64,000 nucleotides of DNA, taken from positions 74,162-138,161 of the forward strand of contig JAKAQB010000001.1 in assembly GCA_021811865.1 (NCBI GenBank), read 5' to 3'. A model generated the notes under the pieces. The model did not search any database. It saw only the letters and a list, made by a program, of their open reading frames with translations, and was not told the DNA's origin. Position 1 is the stretch's first letter, and every line of letters begins with the position of its first letter. The position numbers and the translations under genes were made by a program. Below are positions 51,268-62,014 of this stretch, in pieces. This DNA comes from Actinomycetes bacterium (GTDB lineage: Bacteria > Actinomycetota > Acidimicrobiia > Acidimicrobiales > Palsa-688).

Positions 51268-51667
51268 CCCGGCGGTCCGCGGCCGATGCGGGGACCGCAT
51301 CGAGCTGCGCGGGCTGCGCGCCATGGGCACCCACGGTGTCCTGCCGGAGGAGCGGCTGCGCCCCCAGCCCTTCGAGGTCGACGTCGACGTCTATGCCGAC
51401 CTCTCGCTGGCGGGTGCCTCCGATGCGCTCGTGGACACCATCGACTACGGCGCCGTCGCAGGGGTGGTGGCCGGCGAGATCGGCGGAGCGCACGCCGACC
51501 TGCTCGAGCACCTGGCCGACCGTGTTGCCTCCGCCGCCCTCGCCGCCGCCGGGTCGCGGGCGGACGCTGTGACCGTCACGGTGCGCAAGTTGCGGCCCCC
51601 GGTACCCGTCGAGCTGGCCGTCGCTGCCGTGACCATCCACCGGTCCCGGCCCGGGGGCGGGCGGTGA
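51248..51667 (+). CDS. folB: Dihydroneopterin aldolase, probable CTG start
   Basis: The FolB fold is clear: DRIELRGLRAMGTHGVLPEE, FEVDVDVYADL, DTIDYGAVA, LLEHLADRVA with the catalytic region, and VTVRKLRPPVPVELA. It cleaves dihydroneopterin to hydroxymethyl-dihydropterin. The only ATG (51323) would remove the first beta strand. In frame upstream there is no ATG, GTG or TTG, but CTG 51248 has GAAGGA seven bases before it, giving 139 residues. I prefer that start. GTGA overlaps folK. Confidence 0.85.
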   Translation: MSPSPTDPAVRGRCGDRIELRGLRAMGTHGVLPEERLRPQPFEVDVDVYADLSLAGASDALVDTIDYGAVAGVVAGEIGGAHADLLEHLADRVASAALAAAGSRADAVTVTVRKLRPPVPVELAVAAVTIHRSRPGGGR

Positions 51668-52176
51668 CAGCCATGCTCCGCCGGGCATTCCTCGGCCTGG
51701 GATCCAACCTCGGCGACCGCTGGGAGCACCTGCGGTCGGGGGTCACCTGCCTCCCAGACGTGGCAGCGGTCTCCGCCGTGTACGAGACCGACCCGGTGGG
51801 GGGGCCCGACGGTCAGGGCCCGTACCTCAACGCGGTGGTGGAGCTCCGCACGGCGCGGAGCCCCCGGCAGCTGCTGGCGGCCGCCCGCCACGCCGAAGAA
51901 GCCGCCGCCCGTGCCCGCCTCCAACACTGGGGCCCGCGGACCCTCGACGTGGACGTCCTCCTCGTCGGTGACGAGGTCGTCCTCGAGCCGCCCGAGCTGG
52001 TTGTCCCGCACCCGCGCCTGTGGGAGCGACCCTTCGTCCTCGTCCCCCTGCACGACCTCGCCCCCCGGCTCGTCGAAGACCACCTCGGTGGGCCCCCGGC
52101 GACCACCGGTGTACGCCCGGCCGGGCCGTCCGCAGCCATCGCCACCCCGGCGGGTCCGCCCGGAGGCCACCGCTGA
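51664..52176 (+). CDS. folK: 2-amino-4-hydroxy-6-hydroxymethyldihydropteridine pyrophosphokinase
   Basis: The 170-residue enzyme has FLGLGSNLGDRWEHLRSGV, AVYETDPVGGPDGQGPYLNA, WGPRTLDVDVLLVGD with the Mg-binding Asp pair, and VPHPRLWERPFVLVPL. It adds pyrophosphate to the pterin for FolP. GTG 51664 overlaps the folB stop. The C-terminal 25 residues are Pro/Gly-rich and lie outside the fold. Confidence 0.94.
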   Translation: MTAMLRRAFLGLGSNLGDRWEHLRSGVTCLPDVAAVSAVYETDPVGGPDGQGPYLNAVVELRTARSPRQLLAAARHAEEAAARARLQHWGPRTLDVDVLLVGDEVVLEPPELVVPHPRLWERPFVLVPLHDLAPRLVEDHLGGPPATTGVRPAGPSAAIATPAGPPGGHR

Positions 52177-53072
52177 CCGCCACCCTCGTCCGCCGGCGTG
52201 ACGAGTGGGTGGCGGCGCTCGACGCGGCGCGGCTGGGCGCCGCCGATCCCGCCACGGCGGTCGGGCTCGTGCCCACCATGGGCGCCCTCCACGGCGGCCA
52301 CCTGTCCCTGATCCGGCGGGCGGCGGCCATGACGACCAGCGTTGCGGTGACCATCTACGTGAACCCCCTGCAGTTCCGGCCGGGTGAGGACCTGGCCTGC
52401 TACCCCCGCGACCTCGAGCGCGACGTCGCGGTCGCCTCGGAGGCGGGCGCGCACCTCGTGTTCGCTCCCGGGGTGGAGGAGATGTGGCCGGAGCCGCCGG
52501 CGACGACGGTCAGCGTCGGCGACCTCAGCCGCCGGTGGGAGGGGGTGCAGCGGCCCGGCCACTTCGAGGGCGTGGCGACCATCGTCGCCAAGCTGCTCGG
52601 CCTGGCCGGGCGGTGCCACGCCTTCTTCGGCGAGAAGGACTTCCAGCAGCTCGCCGTGATCCGCCGCTTGGTCGCCGACCTGTCCCTCCCGGTGGCGGTG
52701 GTGGGCTGTCCCACCGTCCGGCACCCCGACGGGCTCGCCCTCTCGAGCCGCAATGCCTACCTCTCGGCCGACGAGCGCGCCGTCGCGCCGCGCCTGTACG
52801 GTGCGCTGCTCGCCGGGCGGCGGGCCGTGGACGACGGCGCCCGGCACCCCGGGGACGTCGAGCGCGCGATGGCCGCTGTGCTGGCGGGCGAGGCGCGTTG
52901 GGCGCTGGACTATGCGGCCGTGGTCCGTCCCGACGACCTCAGCGTGCCCGACACCATCGCCGGCGAGGTGCGCCTGCTCGCCGCCGGCCGCCTCGGCACC
53001 ACGAGGCTCATCGACAACCTGCCTGCCACCTCGGCCCACCCGGTCGCTGGCGCTCACCCCGAGGAGCGCTGA
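52173..53072 (+). CDS. panC: Pantothenate synthetase, probable CTG start
   Basis: The 299-residue enzyme has VGLVPTMGALHGGHLSLIRRA (HIGH-like site), VTIYVNPLQFRPGEDL, FFGEKDFQQL, PDGLALSSRNAYLS. It joins pantoate and beta-alanine. The first strand, ATLVRRRDEW, lies upstream of the first GTG (52209), so translation must start earlier. CTG 52173 overlaps the folK stop as CTGA and has GGAGG six bases before it. I take it as the start. Confidence 0.92.
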   Translation: MTATLVRRRDEWVAALDAARLGAADPATAVGLVPTMGALHGGHLSLIRRAAAMTTSVAVTIYVNPLQFRPGEDLACYPRDLERDVAVASEAGAHLVFAPGVEEMWPEPPATTVSVGDLSRRWEGVQRPGHFEGVATIVAKLLGLAGRCHAFFGEKDFQQLAVIRRLVADLSLPVAVVGCPTVRHPDGLALSSRNAYLSADERAVAPRLYGALLAGRRAVDDGARHPGDVERAMAAVLAGEARWALDYAAVVRPDDLSVPDTIAGEVRLLAAGRLGTTRLIDNLPATSAHPVAGAHPEER

Positions 53073-53870
53073 GTGCTCGTCACGATCGACGTGGGGAACA
53101 CCCAGACGGTGATCGGGCTCTTCGGTCCCGGCGACGGCCCGGCGGGCAGCGGGCCCGACCTGCTGCACACCTGGCGGGTGGCGACCGTGTCGCAACGCAC
53201 GGCCGACGAGCTCGCCTTGTTGCTGTCCCAGCTGTTCGACCTGGAGGACCTGGACCTGGCGGGCACCGTCAGCGGCCTCGCCGTCGCCTCCGTCGTCCCC
53301 CGGCTCCGCACCGCGATGCGAGAGATGGCTGACCGTTGGCTGCCGGTGCCCACCGTCATCGTCGAGCCGGGCATCAAGACGGGGATGCCGATCCTCTACG
53401 ACAACCCCCGCGAGGTGGGTGCGGACCGCATCGCCGACGCCGTTGCCGCCTTCGACCGCTACGGCGGCCCCACCATCGTCGTCGACTTCGGGACGGCTAC
53501 GACCTTCGAGGTGGTGTCGGCCAAGGGGGAGTACCTGGGGGGCGTGATCCTGCCGGGCATCGAGATATCGCTCGAAGCCCTCTTCGCCCGGGCCGCCCTG
53601 CTGCCCCGGGTGGAGCTCGTCGAGCCGTCGACCGTCCTGGGCAAGAACACCGTCGAGTCGGTGCAGTCGGGTGCCATCTACGGCTTCGCCGCCCAGGTGG
53701 ACGGGCTGTGCCAGCGACTGGAGCAGGAGATCGGGCCGGCGACCGTCGTCGTCACCGGCGGCCTGGCCGGTCTCATCGGCCCCGTCGCCCACTCCGTCGA
53801 CCACCACGAGCCGTGGCTGACGCTCCAGGGGCTGCGCATCATCTACGGCCGCAACCGGCCGGTGGACTGA
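53073..53870 (+). CDS. coaX: Type III pantothenate kinase
   Basis: The 265-residue protein belongs to the ASKHA fold: LVTIDVGNTQTVIGLF, NPREVGADRIADAVAAF, IVVDFGTATTFEVVSAKGEYLGG and VTGGLAGLIG. It phosphorylates pantothenate, the first CoA step. GTG 53073 follows the panC stop directly, with GAGGAG at 53061-53066. Confidence 0.95.
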   Translation: MLVTIDVGNTQTVIGLFGPGDGPAGSGPDLLHTWRVATVSQRTADELALLLSQLFDLEDLDLAGTVSGLAVASVVPRLRTAMREMADRWLPVPTVIVEPGIKTGMPILYDNPREVGADRIADAVAAFDRYGGPTIVVDFGTATTFEVVSAKGEYLGGVILPGIEISLEALFARAALLPRVELVEPSTVLGKNTVESVQSGAIYGFAAQVDGLCQRLEQEIGPATVVVTGGLAGLIGPVAHSVDHHEPWLTLQGLRIIYGRNRPVD

Positions 53871-53937
53871 GCCCCACCGCACCCCGGCGCAACGCGCTGG
53901 ACGGGCGCCCGGGGGGTCGGCAAGCATCGGGATCCCC

Positions 53938-55347
53938 ATGACCGACGAGAAGATCCCATACCGCTTCGAGCGCACGGCCTCGACCGCTGCGGTGCGGGCG
54001 ACCCACCCCAACCTGCCCCCCGGTGCCGAGACCGGCGACATCGTCTCGGTCGCCGGACGCCTCATGCTGCGCCGCGAGGCCGGCAGGATCACCTTCGGCG
54101 AGCTGCGCGACTCCGAGGGCCGCATCCAGCTCTTCGCCGGCGCAACGTGGACCGACGACTACGAGCGCTTCAAGGACCTGGACCTCGGCGACTGGATCGG
54201 TGCCACCGGCGAGGTGGTGGCCACCCGCACCGGCGAGCTGTCGGTCGAGGTGCGGCACTGGCAGCTGCTCGCGAAGGCGCGTCGCAGCTTCGGCGACAAG
54301 TGGCGGGGCATCTCGGACGTCGACCTCCGCTACCGGCAGCGCTACGCGGACCTCTGGGCCAACGAGGGCAGCCGCGACGCTTTCCTCCTCCGCAGCCGGA
54401 TGATCTCCCTGACCCGCCGGTGGCTCGAGCGAAGCGGCTTCGTCGAGGTGGAGACGCCGCTGCTGCACACCCTGCCCGGTGGCGCTCTCGCGCGCCCGTT
54501 CACCACCCACCACAACGCCCTCGACATGGACCTCTACCTGCGGATCGCCATCGAGCTGCACCTGAAGCGCCTCGTCGTCGGCGGGATCGAGAAGGTGTTC
54601 GAGATCGGCCGGGTGTTCCGCAACGAGGGGCTGTCACCGCGCCACAACCCCGAGTTCACGATGCTCGAGCTGTACCAGGCCTACGCCGACTACACCGACA
54701 TGATGGAGCTCGTCGAGCAACTCGTCGCCTCCCTCGCCACCGAGCTGTGCGGCACCACGAAGCTCACCTACGCCGGCCGGGAGCTCGACCTCTCGCCACC
54801 GTGGGCCCGCGCCACGATGTTCGAGCTCGTCGCCCGCCACGCCGGCGTCGCCGTCGACCTCACCACCCCCGTCGAAGAGCTCCGCCGGCTGGTCGCAGAC
54901 CACGCCATCCCCGTCGACGAGTCGTGGGGCCCGGGCAAGCTCATCCTCGAGCTGTACGAGAAGACGACCGAGCCCGAGCTGTGGGGACCGGTGTTCGTCC
55001 TCGACTACCCCAAGGAGGTGTCCCCCCTCGCCCGGGACCACCGCTCGGTTCCTGGCCTCGTCGAGCGGTTCGAGGCCATCGTCGCCGGCCGGGAGCTGGC
55101 CAATGCCTTCTCCGAGCTCAACGACCCCGACGAGCAGCGCCGCACCTTCGAGGCGCAGGCCCGGGCCAAGGCGGCCGGGGACGAGGAGGCCATGGCCGTC
55201 GACGAGGACTACCTGCGCGCCCTCGAGTACGGGCTTCCGCCCACCGGCGGGATCGGCATCGGCATGGACCGCCTGGCGATGCTCCTCTCCGGGGTGGAGA
55301 CGATTCGGGACGTGATCCTCTTCCCGACGCTGCGCCCGGAGCGGTAG
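53938..55347 (+). CDS. lysS: Lysyl-tRNA synthetase, class II
   Basis: The 469-residue enzyme has the OB-fold anticodon domain, then motif 1, motif 2 (VFEIGRVFRNEGLSPRHNPEF), TMLELYQAYADYTDMM and motif 3 (GIGIGMDRLAMLLSG). It charges tRNA-Lys. The N-terminal helical extension of E. coli LysS is short. The ATG starts after a 67-bp gap from coaX. Confidence 0.95.
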   Translation: MTDEKIPYRFERTASTAAVRATHPNLPPGAETGDIVSVAGRLMLRREAGRITFGELRDSEGRIQLFAGATWTDDYERFKDLDLGDWIGATGEVVATRTGELSVEVRHWQLLAKARRSFGDKWRGISDVDLRYRQRYADLWANEGSRDAFLLRSRMISLTRRWLERSGFVEVETPLLHTLPGGALARPFTTHHNALDMDLYLRIAIELHLKRLVVGGIEKVFEIGRVFRNEGLSPRHNPEFTMLELYQAYADYTDMMELVEQLVASLATELCGTTKLTYAGRELDLSPPWARATMFELVARHAGVAVDLTTPVEELRRLVADHAIPVDESWGPGKLILELYEKTTEPELWGPVFVLDYPKEVSPLARDHRSVPGLVERFEAIVAGRELANAFSELNDPDEQRRTFEAQARAKAAGDEEAMAVDEDYLRALEYGLPPTGGIGIGMDRLAMLLSGVETIRDVILFPTLRPER

Positions 55348-55407
55348 GCCGAGAGGGCACCGCCGAGCGGGTCCCGGTGAGTTGGGGCGCTTTCGTCGCT
55401 TTCTAGG

Positions 55408-56403
55408 CTAGACGAGATCGAGGTTGTCGAACAGGCTGTGCCCCAACCCTGCCAGGCCCTGGAGGGCCTCGGTCCGCTCCGCGTCGGCGTCCACCCGCAG
55501 CGGCGCCAGGGCGGCGCCAGCCCGGTCGGCCCACCGCCGCCCCTCCACCGTCACGCTCTCGACGGCGTCGGTCCCGAGGATCAGGTCGCGGGCCTTGTCC
55601 CGGGTCGGGCCGTCCAGCGGGCGCCCCAGCAGCGCCCGCAGGTCGTCACCGGCCCCAGGGTGCGAAAGCGTCCGGATCACAGGGAGGGTGTAGGTGCCCT
55701 CCACCATGTCGTGGCCAACCGGCTTTCCGAGGGCGTCCTCAGTGCCGATCAGGTCCCGTATGTCGTCCCAGATCTGGAATGCCACGCCCAGCGCCCTGCC
55801 GTACGTCGCCAGGGCTTCCACCCACGGGCGCCGCAGGCCGCCGACGATCCCCCCGATCCGACAGCTCGCCGAGAACAGCGACGCCGTCTTGCCCTCGACG
55901 GCCCGCAGCCACGCCTTCTCCGAGCGCCCCGGATCGAAGGCGTCCTGCAGCTGGGCGACCTCGCCGGCGCAAAGCGACCCGATCGTCGCTGCGAGCAGCC
56001 CGGCCACCTCCGTGCCGAGCCGGGCGGCGATCTCCGATGCCCTCGCCAGGAGGAAGTCGCCGGCCAGTATCGCCACCAGGTTGCCCCAACGGGCGTTGAC
56101 GCTGTCCACCCGGTGGCGGGAGTCGGCCTGGTCGATCACGTCGTCGTGGTACAGGGACCCGAGATGGACCAACTCGACGGCGACCCCCCCTCGGACCACG
56201 TCCTCGTCGACCGGGCCGCCGCCGGCCACGGCCGCCGCGATGGTGAGTGCCGGGCGGAGGCGCTTCCCCCCGGCGTGGACGAGGTGGCCGGCGACCTCGG
56301 TGAGGAACGGGTCCTCCGCCGTCACCGCCGCTCTCAGCGCGTCCTCCACCCGGCCGAGATGACCGTCCAGGCCGGGAAGCTGGAGTTGCTCGAGGACGTT
56401 CAC
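55408..56403 (-). CDS. Polyprenyl (trans-prenyl) diphosphate synthase
   Basis: The 331-residue enzyme has GGKRLRPAL, the first Asp-rich motif in LVHLGSLYHDDVIDQADSRH (DDVID), GDFLLARA, GKTASLF and the second motif QIWDDIRDLIG. It makes a long-chain isoprenyl diphosphate for menaquinone or undecaprenyl lipid; the residues before DDVID (Ser and Leu) fit a longer product, but this is not certain. GTG 56403 follows TACTGT (56412-56417) by eight bases. Confidence 0.9.
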   Translation of the reverse strand: MNVLEQLQLPGLDGHLGRVEDALRAAVTAEDPFLTEVAGHLVHAGGKRLRPALTIAAAVAGGGPVDEDVVRGGVAVELVHLGSLYHDDVIDQADSRHRVDSVNARWGNLVAILAGDFLLARASEIAARLGTEVAGLLAATIGSLCAGEVAQLQDAFDPGRSEKAWLRAVEGKTASLFSASCRIGGIVGGLRRPWVEALATYGRALGVAFQIWDDIRDLIGTEDALGKPVGHDMVEGTYTLPVIRTLSHPGAGDDLRALLGRPLDGPTRDKARDLILGTDAVESVTVEGRRWADRAGAALAPLRVDADAERTEALQGLAGLGHSLFDNLDLV

Positions 56404-56494
56404 CAGGGGCGACAGTACGCGACAGGGGTTCCCAATCTCGAAACCCCGCTCCCCGGCGCCGGAAGGCGTCAGCTCCCAACGCAGGAGGCGTGGG

Positions 56495-56500
56495 TACACT
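56495..56500 (+). promoter_or_regulatory. -10-like hexamer upstream of clpC
   Basis: TACACT lies 70 bases before the TTG start of clpC, so the transcript would have a leader of about 60 nt with a Shine-Dalgarno site. No clear CtsR or HspR operator was seen between it and the gene. Confidence 0.4.
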
Positions 56501-56570
56501 GTCGTAACGGAGGATCAGGTGGCTGCCGCGGCCGTCCCCGGTCCGTGACGCCGCGATGGAGGCGGTTCAC

Positions 56571-59069
<2,499 letters not shown>

Positions 59070-59179
59070 CTGGGCTCCGCTGTCGTGGTGGCGCCGCTCC
59101 CGCTCCGGCGGCGCCGGTGCCGCGAACACGTCGCGGGTACGGGGCGGTGGGCTGGCTCGTTGCGAGTCGCCCACGGCCC

Positions 59180-59240
59180 GCCGGCTGCTCGGCCCCGCCG
59201 GCTGCTCGGCCCCGCCGGCTGCTCGGCCCCGCCGGCTGCT
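59180..59240 (+). repeat. 17-bp tandem repeat, 3.6 copies
   Basis: The unit GCCGGCTGCTCGGCCCC is exact at 59180-59196, 59197-59213 and 59214-59230, and partial to 59240. It lies between clpC and the protease gene. Confidence 0.92.
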
Positions 59241-59254
59241 CCACTCAGCGGCTC

Positions 59255-59345
59255 GAAGCGCGCGCGCCGGCGTCAGCTGCGCGCAATGGCGACGTCATTG
59301 CGTTCCGTATGCGCGCGGTCCGCATGTCTGCGCGCGGTTACGGCT
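59255..59345 (+). repeat. GCGCGC-rich intergenic element, copy B
   Basis: This is the counterpart of 29420-29511 in the same orientation. The cores TGCGCGCGGTCCG and TGCGCGCGGTT have similar spacing. See copy A for the alignment. Confidence 0.55.
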
Positions 59346-59417
59346 CGACGGGGGGAACGAGGGCGGTGCGCGAGGGCTCATGCAGGCCCCGCATCCGCCG
59401 GCCCGCCAGGCAGCGGT

Positions 59418-60323
59418 TCAGCAGCCGTCCGAGCCGGGAACCGGAAGGCTGGAGGGGTGCGTCCCTTCGGTCGCCGCCTGGTACAGCGATGCGATCGTCG
59501 CCCCGAACGGCGGGCTGTACGAGGTGTTGGGTGAGCACCCGCCCTGGTTGAGCCCACCGATGACGCCGTGGACCACGTCCGTCTTGCCCGTCTGGACCGT
59601 CAGCCACGGGCTACCGCTCGTGCCGCCCACGAACCCGTCGCAGTCGAACGCCGGGTACCCGGCGTAGCGGTAGACCGGCGCCACGCAACGGATCGGCTGG
59701 TCGTCCTCGCCGCTGGCGTACCCGACGACAGTCACCCGGGCCCCGTTGGGGGGTGCGCTGCCGAGCACATAGCCGCCGGTGAGCTGCTGGATCTGAACGC
59801 TCCGCCCGTTGATGACCCGTGGCGCCACCTGAAGGAAGACGGCATCGTCCTCCGGTTTCTGGCCGTCCAGCCACGCCGGTGCAGCGAAGGCTGCTACGAC
59901 CTGCCAGCGCCCGAACGGTGCGCGGCCCCGGGCGTAGCCGGGGATGAAGCTGAGCCGCGCCGCCCGGCCGGAAACGCAGTGCGCCGCGGTCAGCAGCAGG
60001 TTCTGCTTGGGGCTTTCCACCACGCTCGCCGTGCAGTAGTGCTCGCTGTCGGTGGACGAGGCGAAGAGCCCGCCGATCGGGGCAGGTGTCGACGCCAGGT
60101 GGGCGGCGACCGTCGGGAGGGCCCGCCAGTTGGGCCTCGATGGGGCGGTGGCTGCCAGCGCGGCGAATGCAGGGCTGCCGGGGGCGCCGGCGCTCCCGGT
60201 CATCACGACGCTGAGCGCCAGGACGGCGAGAAGGGCAGCGATACCCAACAGCGGTGGCCGGACTCCCCGGGAGGAGCGGGCACTGTCCCGGCCCTGCCCC
60301 ACGCGACGCGGGGTCATCCCCAC
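59418..60323 (-). CDS. Secreted trypsin-like serine protease (S1 family)
   Basis: The 301-residue protein has an N-terminal signal or anchor segment (LLGIAALLAVLALSVVMTG at about 25-43). A chymotrypsin-fold domain carries His115 in LTAAHC, an Asp near 160 in PEDDAVFL and Ser236 in GGTSGSPW. The cysteines near 97 and 116 could form a disulfide. It is probably secreted or surface-anchored; the target is unknown. GTG 60323 or ATG 60317 may start it. Confidence 0.88.
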   Translation of the reverse strand: MGMTPRRVGQGRDSARSSRGVRPPLLGIAALLAVLALSVVMTGSAGAPGSPAFAALAATAPSRPNWRALPTVAAHLASTPAPIGGLFASSTDSEHYCTASVVESPKQNLLLTAAHCVSGRAARLSFIPGYARGRAPFGRWQVVAAFAAPAWLDGQKPEDDAVFLQVAPRVINGRSVQIQQLTGGYVLGSAPPNGARVTVVGYASGEDDQPIRCVAPVYRYAGYPAFDCDGFVGGTSGSPWLTVQTGKTDVVHGVIGGLNQGGCSPNTSYSPPFGATIASLYQAATEGTHPSSLPVPGSDGC

Positions 60324-60370
60324 ACCACCCTGTCCCGAGCCCCGTCGTGCTCGGCAGGGAACTGATCGGC

Positions 60371-60400
60371 TCGTTCCAATGGTGTTCGTTCCAATGGTGT
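60371..60400 (+). repeat. Perfect 15-bp tandem duplication
   Basis: TCGTTCCAATGGTGT occurs at 60371-60385 and again at 60386-60400, within the 254-bp divergent spacer between the protease gene and radA. The rest of that spacer shows no gene. Confidence 0.9.
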
Positions 60401-60577
60401 GGTTGGCATCTTCCGTGGCATCGTCGTGGGTTCCGAATCACCCGAGCAGCGCCGTGACCTCGACCAGAAGATCCCTCTGCCCTCGGCACGGGCAAGTCGG
60501 CCAGGCAGGATAGCCACGCCGGCACCCCGGAGGCCCCACGAGCACGAGAGTCACACCCGGTCGGTAGGTTTCCCTTC

Positions 60578-62005
60578 ATGGCGCGCCCTCGCACAGTCCA
60601 TCGCTGCAGCGAGTGCGGAGGGTCCACGCCCCGGTGGGCGGGCCGTTGCCCGTCATGCGGCTCGTGGGGGAGCATCGTGGAGGAGCCAGAGGCGCGGGGA
60701 GCCGTTGGAGCCGGCGGTCGGGGATCGGAGCGCCCGACCGTGTTGCCCGTCGAGCTCATGGCACTGGAGCCCGGTGACGCCGACCCCGCTCCGACCGGCG
60801 TGGAGGAGCTGGACCGTGTGCTCGGCGGCGGGCTCGTCCCTGGGTCGGTGACGCTGCTCGGGGGTGAGCCCGGCGTCGGGAAGTCAACCCTCCTGCTCCA
60901 GGTCGTCGGGTCGATGGCCGCCGCCGGAGCGCGGTGCCTGCTGGTGTCCGCCGAGGAGTCGGGTGCGCAGGTGCGCCGCCGGGCAGAGCGTCTGCAGGCG
61001 GCGCGACCGGGGGTCTGGCTGGTGGCCGAGACGGCGATCGACGGCGTCCGTGCGGCGGTGGACCAGGTGCGGCCGGATGTCGTCGTGGTCGACTCGATCC
61101 AGACGGTGTGGGATCCCGCCCTGGAGTCGGCGCCGGGGTCGGTCGCCCAGGTCCGGGGCTGCGCCCACGAGCTGTCGCAGCTGGCCCGGGAGGGCGATCG
61201 GGCAGTGGTCCTGGTGGGCCACGTCACCAAGGACGGTGCCCTCGCGGGGCCGCGGGTGCTGGAGCACCTCGTGGATACCGTCCTGGCCTTCGAGGGCGAC
61301 CGACATCACGCCCTGAGGATGTTGCGTGCGGTCAAGCACCGGTTCGGCCCGACGGGGGAGCTCGGCCTGTTCGAGATGACCGACGCCGGCATGCAGGGCC
61401 TGCCGGATGCCAGCGGCGTGTTCCTCGGCGACCGCCGGCATGGCTCGCCCGGGTCGGTGGTGTTCCCAGCGGTGGAGGGCCACCGCCCGCTGCTCGTCGA
61501 GATCCAGGCACTAACGGTGGCGTCCGGGCTGCCGGCACCCCGCCGCTCGGTGTCGGGGCTCGACCCGGGGCGTCTCGGGCTGCTGCTGGCGGTCCTCGAC
61601 CGGCGGGCCGGCGTTGTCACGGGCAAGGACGATGTCTACCTGTCGGCCGTCGGCGGCGTGCGGGTGACCGAGCCCGGCGCTGACCTGGCGGTCTGCCTGG
61701 CCGTGGCCTCCGCGCGCCGGGCGCTCCCGGTGCCCCAGGATGTGGTGGTGGTGGGCGAGGTCGGCCTCGGCGGCGAGGTCCGCCAGGTCGCCCACACCGC
61801 CCGCCGCCTCGCCGAGGCCGCCCGCCTCGGCTTCACCTGGGCGGTCGTGCCGCGATCCGCCCCTCCCGACCTACCGTTGCCCGCCGTCCGCGTCGGAACC
61901 CTGCGGGAGGTCGTCTGCAACGTCCTCGGCGATCCCGCCGCCGGCGATCCCGCCGCCGGCGATCCCCGGCTGGCCCGCGGGGGCTCGTCCAAGTGCGCCG
62001 GGTAG
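60578..62005 (+). CDS. radA: DNA repair protein RadA/Sms
   Basis: The 475-residue protein has the N-terminal zinc finger CSECG, then CPSCG, Walker A GGEPGVGKSTLLLQ, Walker B-type VVVVDSIQTVW, the RadA motif KHRFG (usually KNRFG), and a C-terminal Lon-like domain. RadA helps recombination intermediates branch-migrate. The last residues are a GDPAA repeat from a 15-bp tandem repeat (GATCCCGCCGCCGGC). ATG 60578 follows TAGGTT (60565-60570) by seven bases. disA follows ten bp on. Confidence 0.93.
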   Translation: MARPRTVHRCSECGGSTPRWAGRCPSCGSWGSIVEEPEARGAVGAGGRGSERPTVLPVELMALEPGDADPAPTGVEELDRVLGGGLVPGSVTLLGGEPGVGKSTLLLQVVGSMAAAGARCLLVSAEESGAQVRRRAERLQAARPGVWLVAETAIDGVRAAVDQVRPDVVVVDSIQTVWDPALESAPGSVAQVRGCAHELSQLAREGDRAVVLVGHVTKDGALAGPRVLEHLVDTVLAFEGDRHHALRMLRAVKHRFGPTGELGLFEMTDAGMQGLPDASGVFLGDRRHGSPGSVVFPAVEGHRPLLVEIQALTVASGLPAPRRSVSGLDPGRLGLLLAVLDRRAGVVTGKDDVYLSAVGGVRVTEPGADLAVCLAVASARRALPVPQDVVVVGEVGLGGEVRQVAHTARRLAEAARLGFTWAVVPRSAPPDLPLPAVRVGTLREVVCNVLGDPAAGDPAAGDPRLARGGSSKCAG

Positions 62006-62008
62006 GCT
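62003..62008 (+). promoter_or_regulatory. -10 element (TAGGCT) for leaderless disA
   Basis: The hexamer ends six bases before GTG 62015 and its first three bases overlap the radA stop (TAG 62003-62005). No Shine-Dalgarno site is present between them. Confidence 0.5.
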
Positions 62009-62014
62009 CGGCGG

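Larger units (their letters stand above)
59070..59417 (+). other. 348-bp stretch without a recognisable gene
   Basis: No convincing frame is seen on either strand. It holds a 17-bp tandem repeat (59180-59240) and copy B of the GCGCGC-rich element (59255-59345). It separates clpC from the 3' end of the convergent protease gene. Confidence 0.6.

Noticed and set aside
59180..59240. CRISPR-like array
   Set aside because: The 17-bp units are directly adjacent with no spacers, so this is a simple tandem repeat.
60399..60851. 150-codon frame between the protease and radA
   Set aside because: It overlaps radA in another frame, has no recognisable sequence and no start signal.
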